Shown here: piece by piece, positions 21,076-33,000 of the stretch | Layout: each line of letters starts with the position of its first letter | How positions within the stretch are numbered: the stretch's first letter is position 1 | Origin: Corallium rubrum | Lineage: Eukaryota; Cnidaria; Anthozoa; Scleralcyonacea; Coralliidae | DNA length: 64,000 bases | Direction: 5' to 3' | Assembly (NCBI GenBank): GCA_964035015.1 | Contig: OZ036015.1 | Coordinates: 7,032,766 to 7,096,765 of the forward strand | Made by a program: the position numbers and the translations under genes | Notes under the pieces: model-generated | The model's input: the letters and a program-made list of their open reading frames with translations, nothing else | Databases searched by the model: none | What the model was told of the DNA's origin: nothing

Positions 21076-22440
21076 CTTAATTGCGGTTTCAAAGCCTTTT
21101 TTCGTTGTTTTTTTGATCTTTTGAAAGCCAAGCTTTCCGGTCTTCGAACTGCTTCAAACAACAAGCTCTAACTGCGTGGACAATCCCGCGTGGACAAGCA
21201 TACCAAATATGGAAGCATAAACTAAATTAGATACACCATAGTCACACCTGTAAGAGAAAACACCACATTTTAAATACCGTATTTGGAATTCCTTTTAAAA
21301 AAAATATTAACATGTTTCAACATAGAACAAAGACCGGAAAATGTGTAATAACTAATATATAATTATCCCAAGTATATGGGACTTGTTTAAAAGTGATAAA
21401 AGACTGAATTTATGTTCGGAATCGGTCAATGGTTCGGATTTTGGTGTATCCTTTTCAATTCCGGACGTGAGTGTAATTAATAGAAAATGTTCAGCCAATC
21501 AGAATTGACGCGCGCAGTTGGTCTTCTTGGAGAAAAACACACGCGGATTTTTCGCTGAGGGGGGAGAAAGCGTTCTTAATGCGTTTAAAAATGATTTTAA
21601 ACGCATTTTGATCAAACTTTAAAGGACAGACGTAAATATAATACCCTAGAATAGCTGATGTGTTGTTTTGACGCGTTTAAAAGACGAAATTCCACACCAT
21701 TTCTGTGTTCTGCGCTTAGATATTCATCTAGTTTAATTCGTTAGAGCTCGGAGTGACAAAGGCGCCATGTAGGGCACACACGTAGGGCGCACAGCCAGAT
21801 TAAATCCTTCATTTCCGAGTCACTTTAACCGAATTTCAAACCCGAATCCCAAGCCACTGTTGTCATCTGTATTGAAGAACACGTTCTTTCGAAGCATTTC
21901 AAAAAAACAACGTAAATTACTTTGATCGACTGCGTTGTTTAATAACCCAATTGGATAGCTTTGTTGATTGAAATAACGCGTCTTTGCCGTGTTTAATTTC
22001 GTTGTATAAACATATTAAAATATTCCTACAATTATATCAAGCGGTTCCATTTTATTGTTAAGCAAAACAAGTTGGTCAAAAGCATTTCTTTCTCCTCCCA
22101 ACGGTCCAATATTTTGTCAAAAAAATAAACATTCACAAAACCGCACCTCTCTTGAAAACAAGAGATTCTCTAATCTCAAGTAGATGTAAGGCTTCCTGAA
22201 AAACGTTGTCTGCAAATTAAAAACATATGGCTTTCTGTTTCCTTGTTTTGACATTTACTTTAGTAACTCATTTTTTTCTTTATAGTTGGGTGGGTAAAGA
22301 TATTCTCTTCGAGGTTTGTTTTTTCAAAAAATGTTTCTTTTTATTTTGGTTTATAAAGACAAAGGATTGGAAGTTTCGATGACATCGCATGCTAATAATA
22401 GAAATAAATCTTGTGAGTTAATCTTGTGAAGTTATCGGAT
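21076..22440. other. 5' flank of the receptor gene, no gene seen
   Basis: Single-copy AT-rich sequence that should hold the 5' UTR and promoter of the minus-strand receptor gene. I could not identify a TATA box or initiator with confidence, and no coding exon is visible on either strand. Confidence 0.4.
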
Positions 22441-22540
22441 AAACGTGGGAATAAAATACAATAGACAACTCTCTAAGCAAGCGCCTTCTGAGAAACGCCT
22501 TTTCAAAACTCATATTTTAAGAAGCACTTCAAACAACAAT

Positions 22541-22864
22541 AAACAAACAAACAAACAAACAAACAAACAAACAACAAACAAACAAACAAACAAACAAACA
22601 AACAAACAAACAAACAAACAAACAAACAAACAAACAAACAAACAAACAAACAAACAAACAAACAAACAAACAAACAAACAAACAAACAAACAAACAAACA
22701 AACAAACAAACAAACAAACAAACAAACAAACAAACAAACAAACTAACAAACAAACAAACAAACAAACAAACAAACAAACAAACAAACAAACAAACAAACA
22801 AACAAACAAACAAACAAACAAACAAACAAACAAACAAACAAACAAACAAACAAACCGACAAACA

Positions 22865-22899
<35 letters not shown>

Positions 22900-23312
22900 A
22901 ATTAACAAACAAACAAAAACAAACAAACAAACAAACAAACAAACAAACAAACAAACAAACAAACAAACAAACAAACAAACAAACAAACAAACAAACAAAC
23001 AAACAAACAAACAAACAAACAAACAAACAAACAAACAAACAAACAAACAAACAAACAAACAAACAAACAAACAAACAAACAAACAAACAAACAAACAAAC
23101 AAACAAACAAACAAACAAACAAACAAACAAACAAACAAACAAACAAACAAACAAACAAACAAACAAACAAACAAACAAACAAACAAACAAACAAACAAAC
23201 AAACAAACAAACAAACAAACAAACAAACAAACAAACAAACAAACAAACAAACAAACAAACAAACAAACAAACAAACAAACAAACAAACAAACAAACAAAC
23301 AAACAAACAAAC
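22541..23312. repeat. (CAAA)n tetranucleotide tract with a GACA segment
   Basis: About 770 bp of CAAA repeats, interrupted near 22856-22920 by GACA repeats and a few substitutions. The NKQT and FVCL frames (up to 461 codons) are artefacts of a 4-bp unit with no stop codon in any frame. Confidence 0.97.
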
Positions 23313-23615
23313 ACAGGAACAGTAATAAGAACAGCAACACCACCACCAACACCAGCACCACCCCCACCCCACCATCACCACCACCAACACCTACACCAAC
23401 ACCAACAACAACACTAACACCACCACCACCTACACCACCACCAACACCACCACTGCACCAACACCAAGACCAACACCACCACCACCACTACCAACACCAC
23501 CATGCCAACACCAACACCAACACCACCACCAACAACACCAACACCACCACCAACAACACCAACACCAACAAAAGCACTAACAACACCAACACCAACAACA
23601 CCATCAACACCATCA
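23313..23615. repeat. ACC/CACCAA-rich low-complexity block
   Basis: Irregular CACCAC, ACCAACACC and CACCACCAA repeats separate the two CAAA tracts. Confidence 0.9.
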
Positions 23616-23720
23616 ACAAACAAACAAACAAACAAACAAACAAACAAACAAACAAACAAACAAACAAACAAACAAACAAACAAACAAACAAACAAACAAA
23701 CATACAAACAAACAAACAAG
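23616..23720. repeat. Second (CAAA)n tract
   Basis: About 26 CAAA units, then a degenerate end at 23700-23735. Confidence 0.95.
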
Positions 23721-23735
23721 ACATCAACAACAATA

Positions 23736-24047
23736 TAACCTTAGCGCTATTTCCAAATGTTCCTTACCACTTCATATACCACAAGAAAAGAACTTTCATC
23801 CACTTCGCCCAATTTACCAGGACATGGTGACGGTCCCTCCCGTTCCAGTGTCCCTGCCACAACTCAAGTGCAGAAATTTCTAGACACCTTAGGACGGAAA
23901 TATCTTTAAAACCCTCTCGAAGAAACACAACTTTCAGAGACAAAGATCAAATTCCACTCGAGCACTTTGTCATAATATTCATAACAAGTTCAAACACACA
24001 TTTACAAAGACATTCATTGAGCTAAAATACTCAGAAAATATTTCTCA
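23736..24047. other. Unique spacer before the 87-bp array
   Basis: Single-copy DNA. Its right end (about 24010-24047, containing CTCAGAAAATATTTCTCAG as a small palindrome) may be the body of the SINE whose tRNA-like head founded the array. Confidence 0.45.
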
Positions 24048-24119
24048 GCCCCAGACAGGGAACGAACCTGTAACCTTCTGATGACCAGTAAGACACTCTA
24101 ACCATTGACCTACAAGAAC
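24048..24119 (-). ncRNA. Full-length tRNA-like sequence (GGT anticodon) at array edge
   Basis: On the minus strand this 72-nt copy folds as a cloverleaf. The acceptor pairs GTTCTTG with CTGGGGC (6 of 7, several G.U). The D arm GCTC/GAGT type is present, reading GGTC in this copy. The anticodon loop CTGGTCA has anticodon GGT (threonine-type), and the T arm is ACAGG/CCTGT around TTCGTTC. The A box (TAGGTCAATGGTTAGAG) and B box (GGTTCGTTCCC) are visible. Weak acceptor pairing and mismatches suggest a SINE head or tRNA pseudogene and not a working tRNA gene. Confidence 0.65.
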
Positions 24120-27100
24120 TCAGACAGTGAGTGAAGGTTACATATGTGTACAACCTGTAACCTTCTGATGACCAGTGAGACACTCTAACCATTGACCTAC
24201 AAGAACTCAGATGGTGAGTGAAGGTTACATATGTGTACAACCTGTAACCTTCTGATGACCAGTGAGACACTCTAACCATTGAGCTACAAGAACTCAGATA
24301 GTGAGTGAAGGTTACATATGTGTACAACCTGTAACCTTCTGATGACCAGTGAGACACTCTAACTATTGACATACAAGAACTCAGATAGTGAGTGAAGGTT
24401 ACATATGTGTACAACCTGTAACCTTCTGATGACCAGTGAGACACTCTAACCATTGAGCTACAAGAACTCAGATGGTGAGTGAAGGTTACATATGTGTACA
24501 ACCTGTAACCTTCTGAGGACCAGTGAGACACTCTAACCATTGACCTACAAGAACTCAGACAGTGAGTGAAGGTTACATATGTGTACAACCTGTAACCTTC
24601 TGATGACCAGTGAGACACTCTAACCATTCAGCTACAAGAACTCAGACAGTGAGTGAAGGTTACATATGTGTACAACCTGTAACCTTCTGATGACCAGTGA
24701 GACACTCTAACCATTGACCTACAAGAACTCAGACAGTGAGTGAAGGTTACATATGTGTACAACCTGTAACCTTCTGATGACCAGTGAGACACTCTAACCA
24801 TTGAGCTACAAGAACTCAGACAGCGAGTGAAGGTTACATATGTGTACAACCTGTAACCTTCTGATGACCAGTAAAACACTCTAACCATTGACCTACAAGA
24901 ACTCAGACAGTGAGTGAAGGTTACATATGTGTACAACCTGTAACCTTCTGATGACCAGTGAGACACTCTAACCATTGACCTACAAGAACTCAGACAGTGA
25001 GTGAAGGTTACATATGTGTACAACCTGTAACCTTCTGATGACCAGTGAGACACTCTAACCATTGAGCTAGAAGAACTCAGATGATGAGTGAAGGTTACAT
25101 ATGTGTACAACCTGTAACCTTCTGATGACCAGTGAGACACTCTAACCATTGAGCTACAAGAACTCAGATTGTAACTGAAGGTTACATATGTGTACAACCT
25201 GTGACCCTCTGATGACCAGTGAGACATTCTAACTATTGAGCTACAAGAACTCAGATGGTGAGTGAAGGTTACATATGTGTACAACCTGTAACCTTCGGAT
25301 AACCAGTGAGACACTCTAACCATTGAGCTACAAGAACTCAGATGGTGAGTGAAGGTTACATATGTGTACAACCTGTAACCTTCTGATGACCAGTGAGACA
25401 CTCTAACCATTGAGCTACAAGAACTCAGACAGTGAGTGAAGGTTACATATGTGTACAACCTGTAACCTTCTGATGACCAGTAAGACACTCTAACCATTGA
25501 CCTACAAGAACTCAGACAGTGAGTGAAGGTTACATATGTGTACAACCTGTAACCTTCTGATGACCAGTGAGACACTCTAACCATTGACCTACAAGAACTC
25601 AGACAGTGAGTGAAGGTTACATATGTGTACAACCTGTAACCTTCTGATGACCAGTGAGACACTCTAACCATTGAGCTAGAAGAACTCAGATGGTAAGTGA
25701 AGGTTACATATGTGTACAACCTGTAACCTTCTGATGACCAGTGAGAAACTCTAACCATTGACCTACAAGAACTCAGACAGTGAGTGAAGGTTACATATGT
25801 GTACAACCTGTAACCTTCTGATGACCAGTGAGACACTCTAACCATTGACCTACAAGAACTCAGACAGTGAGTGAAGGTTACATATGTGTACAACCTGTAA
25901 CCTTCTGATGACCAGTGAGACACTCTAACCATTGACCTACAAGAACTCAGACAGTGAGTGAAGGTTACATATGTGTACAACCTGTAACCTTCTGATGACC
26001 AGTGAGACACTCTAACCATTGAGCTACAAGAACTCAGATGGTAAGTGAAGGTTACATATGTGTACAACCTGTAACCTTCTGATGACCAGTGAGAAACTCT
26101 AACCATTGAGCTTAAAAGAACTCAGATGGTAAGTGAAGGTTACATATGTGTACAACCTGTACCCTTCTGATGACCAGTGAGACACTCTAACCATTGAGCT
26201 ACAAGAACTCAGATGGTGAGTGAAGGTTACATATGTGTACAACCTGTAACCTTCTGATGACCAGTGAGACACTCTAACCATTGAGCTACAAGAACTCAGA
26301 CAGTGAGTGAAGGTTACATGTGTGTACAACCTGTAACCTTCTGATGACCAGTGAGACACTCTAACCATTGACCTACAAGAACTCAGACAGTGAGTGAAGG
26401 TTACATATGTGTACAACCTGTAACCTTCTGATGACCAGTGAGACACTCTAACCATTGAGCTACAAGAACTCAGATAGTGAGTGAAGGTTACATATGTGTA
26501 CAACCTGTAACCTTCTGATGACCAGTGAGACACTCTAACTATTGACATACAAGAACTCAGATAGTGAGTGAAGGTTACATATGTGTACAACCTGTAACCT
26601 TCTGATGACCAGTGAGACACTCTAACCATTGAGCTACAAGAACTCAGATGGTGAGTGAAGGTTACATATGTGTACAACCTGTAACCTTCTGAGGACCAGT
26701 GCGACACTCTAACCATTGACCTACAAGAACTCAGACAGTGAGTGAAGGTTACATATGTGTACAACCTGTAACCTTCTGATGACCAGTGAGACACTCTAAC
26801 CATTGAGCTACAAGAACTCAGACAGTGAGTGAAGGTTACATATGTGTACAACCTGTAACCTTCTGATGACCAGTGAGATACTCTAACCATTGACCTACAA
26901 GAACTCAGACAGTGAGTGAAGGTTACATATGTGTACAACCTGTAACCTTCTGATGACCAGTGAGACACTCTAACCATTGAGCTACAAGAACTCAGAGAGC
27001 GAGTGAAGGTTACATATGTGTACAACCTGTAACCTTCTGATGACCAGTAAGACACTCTAACCATTGACCTACAAGAACTCAGACAGTGAGTGAAGGTTAC

Positions 27101-29882
27101 ATATGTGTACAACCTGTAACCTTCTGATGACCAGTGAGACACTCTAACCATTGACCTACAAGAACTCAGACAGTGAGTGAAGGTTACATATGTGTACAAC
27201 CTGTAACCTTCTGATGACCAGTGAGACACTCTAACCATTGAGCTAGAAGAACTCAGATGATGAGTGAAGGTTACATAAGTGTACAACCTGTAACCTTCTG
27301 ATGACCAGTGAGACACTCTAACCATTGAGCTACAAGAACTCAGATTGTAACTGAAGGTTACATATGTGTACAACCTGTGACCCTCTGATGACCAGTGAGA
27401 CACTCTAACCATTGAGCTACAAGAACTCAGATGGTGAGTGAAGGTTACATATGTGTACAACCTGTAACCTTCTGATAACCAGTGAGACACTCTAACCATT
27501 GAGCTACAAGAACTCAGATGGTGAGTGAAGGTTACATATGTGTACAACCTGCAACCTTCTGATGACCAGTGCGACACTCTAACCATTGAGCTACAAGAAC
27601 TCAGACAGTGAGTGAAGGTTACATATGTGTACAACCTGTAACCTTCTGATGACCAGTGAGACACTCTAACCATTGACCTACAAGAACTCAGACAGTGAGT
27701 GAAGGTTACATATGTGTACAACCTGTAACCTTCTGATGACCAGTGAGACACTCTAACCATTGAGCTACAAGAACTCAGACAGTGAGTGAAGGTTACATAT
27801 GTGTACAACCTGTAACCTTCTGATGACCAGTAAGACACTCTAACCATTGACCTACAAGAACTCAGACAGTGAGTGAAGGTTACATATGTATACAACCTGT
27901 AACCTTCTGATGACCAGTGAGACACTCTAACCATTGACCTACAAGAACTCAGACAGTGAGTGAAGGTTACATATGTGTACAACCTGTAACCTTCTGATGA
28001 CCAGTGAGACACTCTAACCATTGAGCTAGAAGAACTCAGATGGTAAGTGAAGGTTACATATGTGTACAACCTGTAACCTTCTGATGACCAGTGAGACACT
28101 CTAACCATTGAGCTTAAAAGAACTCAGATGGTAAGTGAAGGTTACATATGTGTACAACCTGTACCCTTCTGATGACCAGTGAGACACTCTAACCATTGAG
28201 CTACAAGAACTCAGATGGTGAGTGAAGGTTACATATGTGTACAACCTGTAACCTTCTGATGACCAGTGAGACACCTAACCATTGAGCTACAAGAACTCAG
28301 ACAGTGAGTGAAGGTTACATGTGTGTACAACCTGTAACCTTCTGATGACCAGTGAGACACTCTAACCATTGACCTACAAGAACTCAGACAGTGAGTGAAG
28401 GTTACATATGTGTACAACCTGTAACCTTCTGATTACCAGTGAGACACTCTAACCATTGAGCTACAAGAACTCAGATAGTGAGTGAAGGTTACATATGTGT
28501 ACAACCTGTAACCTTCTGATGACCAGTGAAACACTCTAACCATTGAGCTACAAGAACTCAGATGGTGAGTGAAGGTTACATATGTGTACAACCTGTAACC
28601 TTCTGATGACCAGTAAGACACTCTAACCATTGACCTACAAGAACTCAGACAGTGAGTGAAGGTTACATATGTGTACAACCTGTAACCTTCTGATGACCAG
28701 TAAGACACTCTAACCATTGACCGACAAGAACTCAGATGGTGAGTGAAGGTTACATATGTGTACAACCTGTAACCTTCTGATGACCAGTTAGACACTCTAA
28801 CCATTGACCTACAAGAACTCAGATAGTGAGTGAAGGTTTCATATGTGTACAACCTGTAACCTTCTGATGACCAGTAAGACACTCTAACCATTGACCTACA
28901 AGAACTCAGATGGTGAGTGAAGGTTACATATGTGTACAACCTGTAACCTTCTGATGACCAGTGAGACACTCTAACCATTGACCTACAAGAACTCAGACAG
29001 TGAGTGAAGGTTACATATGTGTACAACCTGTAACCTTCTGATGACCAGTGAGACACTCCAACCATTGAGCTACAAGAACTCAGACAGTGAGTGAAGGTTA
29101 CATATGTGTACAACCTGTAACCTTCTGATGACCAGTGAGACACTCCAACCATTGAGCTACAAGAACTCAGACAGTGAGTGAAGGTTACATATGTGTACAA
29201 CCTGTAACCTTCTGATGACCAGTAAGACACTCTAACCATTGAGCTAGAAGAACTCAGATGGTGAGTGAAGGTTACATATGTGTACAACCTGTAACCTTCT
29301 GATGACCTGTAAGACACTCTAACCATTGACCTACAAGAACTCAGACAGTGAGTGAAGGTTACATATGTGTACAACCTGTAACCTTCTGATGACCAGTGAG
29401 ACACTCTAACCATTGACCTACAAGAACTCAGACAGGGAGTGAAGGTTACATATGTGTACAACCTGTAACCTTCTGATGACCAGTAAGACACTCTAACCAT
29501 TGAGCTACAAGAACTCAGATGGTGAGTGAAGGTTACATATGTGTACAACCTGTAACCTTCTGATGACCTGTAAGACACTCTAACCATTGACCTACAAGAA
29601 CTCAGAGAGTGAGTGAAGGTTACATATGTGTACAACCTGTAACCTTCTGATGACCAGTGAGACACTCTAACCATTGAGCTACAAGAACTCAGACAGTGAG
29701 TGAAGGTTACATATGTGTACAACCTGTAACCTTCTGATGACCAGTAAGACACTCTAACCATTGACCTACAAGAACTCAGACAGTGAGTGAAGGTTACATA
29801 TGTGTACAACCTGTAACCTTCTGATGACCAGTGAGACACTCTAACCATTGACCTACAAGAACTCAGACAGTGAGTGAAGGTT
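24048..29882 (-). repeat. 87-bp satellite derived from the tRNA-like sequence, ~67 copies
   Basis: Head-to-tail 87-bp units. On the minus strand each keeps the A box and D arm (GTAGCTCAATGGTTAGAGTG) and the anticodon arm (TCTCACTGGTCATCAGA). The T arm is replaced by an inverted repeat (AAGGTTAC ... GTAACCTT). Because 87 is divisible by three and the unit has no stop in one frame, open frames of 198, 492, 669 and 471 codons appear; they are translations of the satellite. Higher-order blocks recur, for example around the shared variants near 25160-25220 and 27340-27400. The array ends in the assembly gap. Confidence 0.95.
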
Positions 29883-30082
29883 NNNNNNNNNNNNNNNNNN
29901 NNNNNNNNNNNNNNNNNNNNNNNNNNNNNNNNNNNNNNNNNNNNNNNNNNNNNNNNNNNNNNNNNNNNNNNNNNNNNNNNNNNNNNNNNNNNNNNNNNNN
30001 NNNNNNNNNNNNNNNNNNNNNNNNNNNNNNNNNNNNNNNNNNNNNNNNNNNNNNNNNNNNNNNNNNNNNNNNNNNNNNNNNN
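29883..30082. other. Assembly gap (200 N)
   Basis: Exactly 200 undetermined bases joining two unrelated satellites. The round length suggests a placeholder, so the true distance is unknown. Confidence 0.99.
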
Positions 30083-33000
30083 CCAAAAAAGCTCATGTAA
30101 ACACGAGATAAATTACTAGGGCTAACCTTGCCATAAAAAAGCTCATGCAAACACGAGATAAATTACTAGGGCTAGCCCTACCAAAAAAGCTCATGTAAAC
30201 ACGAGATAAATTACTAGGGCTAGCACTTACCAAAAAAGCTCATGTAAACACGAGATAAATTACTAGGCTAAGCCCTACCAAAAAAGCTCATGTAAACACG
30301 AGATAAATTACTAGGGCTAACCTTACCAAAAAAGCTCATGCAAACGATGATAAATTACTAGGGCAAGCCCTACCAAAAAAGCTCATGTAAACACGAGATA
30401 AATTACTAGGGCTAGCCCTTACCAAAAAAAGCTCATGTAAACACGAGAAAATTACTATGGCTAGCCCTACCAAAAAAGCTCATGTAAACACGAGATAGAA
30501 TTACTAGGGCTAGCCTTACCAAAAAAGCTCATGTAAACACAGAGATAAATTACTAGGGCTAGCTCTTAAAAAGCTCATGTAAACACGAGATAAATTACTA
30601 GGGCTAGCCTACCAAAAAAGCTCAATGTGGCTTACGAGATAAATTACTACCAAAAAAGCTCATGTAAACACGAGATAAATTACTAGGGCTAGCCCTACCA
30701 AAAAAAGCTCATGTAAACACGAGATAAATTACTAGGGCTAGCCCTACCAAAAAAGCTCATGTAAACACGAGATAAATTACTAGGGCTAGCCTTACCAAAA
30801 AAGCTCATGTAAACACGAGATAAATTACTAGGCTATAGCTAACCTTAGCTTTAAAGATAAATTAAAGCTCATGTAAACACGAGATAAATTACTAGGGCTA
30901 GCCTTACCAAAAAAAAAGCTCATGTAAACACGAGATAAATTACTGGGCTAGCCTTTTACCAAAAAAAGCTCATGTAAACACGAGATAAATTACTAGGGCT
31001 AGCCTTACCAAAAAGCTCATGTAAACACGAGAATTACTGGGGCTAACCTTGCCAAAAGAATGCAGCATGATAAATTATGGGAGCTGGCTAGCCAGGATAG
31101 TACTAGAACAGCACTAAAAAAGCTCATGTAAACACGAGATAAATTACTAAGGCTAGCTCCTACCAAAAAAAAAGCTCATGTAAACACGAGAAAAATTACT
31201 TGGGCTAGCCTTACCAAAAAAGCTCATGTAAACACGAGATAAATTACTAGGGCTGGCCTTACCAAAAAAGCTCATGTAAACACGAGATAAATTACTATGG
31301 CTAGCCTTACCAAAAAAGCTCATGTAAACACGAGATAAATTACTAGAGGCTAGCCCTACCAAAAAAGCTCATGTAAACACGAGATAAATTACTAGGGCTA
31401 GCCTTTTAAAAAAAAAAAAAAGCTCATGTAAACACGAGATAAATTACTATGGCTAGCCCTACTCAAAAAAGCTCATGTAAACACGAGATAAATTACTAGG
31501 GCTAAGCCTTACCTAAAAAAAAGCTCATGTAAACACGAGATAAATTACTAGGGCAAGGGCTAGCAAACACCTTAGCCCCAAAAAAGCTCATGTAAACACG
31601 AGATAAATTACTAGGGCTAGCCCTTCCAAAAAAAGCTCATGTAAACACGAGATAAATTGCTATGGCTAGCCTTAACAAAAAAGAAGCTCATGTAAACACG
31701 TGAGATAAGTTACTATGGCTAGCCTTACCAAAAAAGCTCATGTAAACACGAGAAAAATTACTAGGGCTAGCCCTACCAAAAAAGCTCTAAACACGAGATA
31801 GCTACCAAAAAGCTCATGTAAACACGAGATAAATTACTATGGCTAGCCTTACCAAAAAAAGCTCATGTAAACACGATATAAATTACTAGGGCTAACCTTT
31901 ACCAAAAAAGCTCATGCAAACACGAGATAAATTACTAGGGCTAGGCTTACCAAAAAAGCTCATGTAAACACGAGATAAATTACTAGGGCCAGCCCTACCG
32001 AAAAAAGCTCATGTAAACACGAGATAAATTACTAGGCTAACCTTACCAAAAAAGCTCATACGTAAACACGAGATAAAATTACTAGGGCTAAGCCTTACCA
32101 AAAAAGCTCTTATGTAAACACGAGATAAATTACTTAGGCTAGCCCTACCAAAAAAAGCTCATGTAAAAACACGAGAAAAATTACTAGCTCGCCTTACCAA
32201 AAAAGCTCATGTAAACACGAGATAAATTACTAGGGCTAGCCTTACCAAAAAAGCTCATGTAAACACGAGATAAATTACTAGGGCTAGCCTTACCAAAAAA
32301 GCTCATGTAAACACGAGATAAATTACTAGGCTAGCTAGCTCTTACCGAGATAAAAGCTCATACGAAAAAGTCAAACACGAGATAAATTACTAGGGCTAGC
32401 CTTACCAAAAAGCTCATGTAAACACGAGATAAATTACTAGGGCTAGCCTTACCAAAAAAGCTCATGTAAACACGAGATAAATTACTATGGCTAGTTCTTT
32501 TCCAAAAAAGCTCTAAACTTTGAGAAAAATTACTAGGGCTAGCCTACCAAAAAAGCTCATGTAAACACGAGATAAATTACTAGGGCTAGCCTTAGCAAAA
32601 AAAGCTCATGTAAACACGAGATAAATTACTAGGGCTAGCCTTACTTCAAAAAAGCTCATGTAAACACGAGATAAATTACTAGGGCTAGCCCTACTCAAAA
32701 AAGCTCATGTAAACACGAGATAAATTACTAGGGCTAGCCCTACCAAAAAAGCTCATGTAAACACGAGATAAAATAGGGCTAGCCTTAAAAAAAGCTTAAA
32801 CACGAGATAAATTACTAGGGCTAGCCTTACCAAAAAAGCTCATGTAAACACGAGATAAATTACTATGGCTAGCCCTACCAAAAAGCTCATGTAAGCACGA
32901 GATAAATTACTAGGGTTAGTCTTACCAAAAAGCTCATGTAAACACGAGATAAATTACTAGGGCTAGCCCTACCAAAAAAGCTCATGTAAACACGAGATAA

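Noticed and set aside
22445..23830. 461-codon NKQT frame and minus-strand FVCL frames
   Set aside because: CAAA microsatellite translation; a tetranucleotide unit without stops stays open in all frames.
24031..29848. Open frames of 198, 492, 669 and 471 codons on the minus strand
   Set aside because: They are translations of the 87-bp satellite (29-residue repeat). The frame survives because 87 is a multiple of three, and there is no independent coding evidence.
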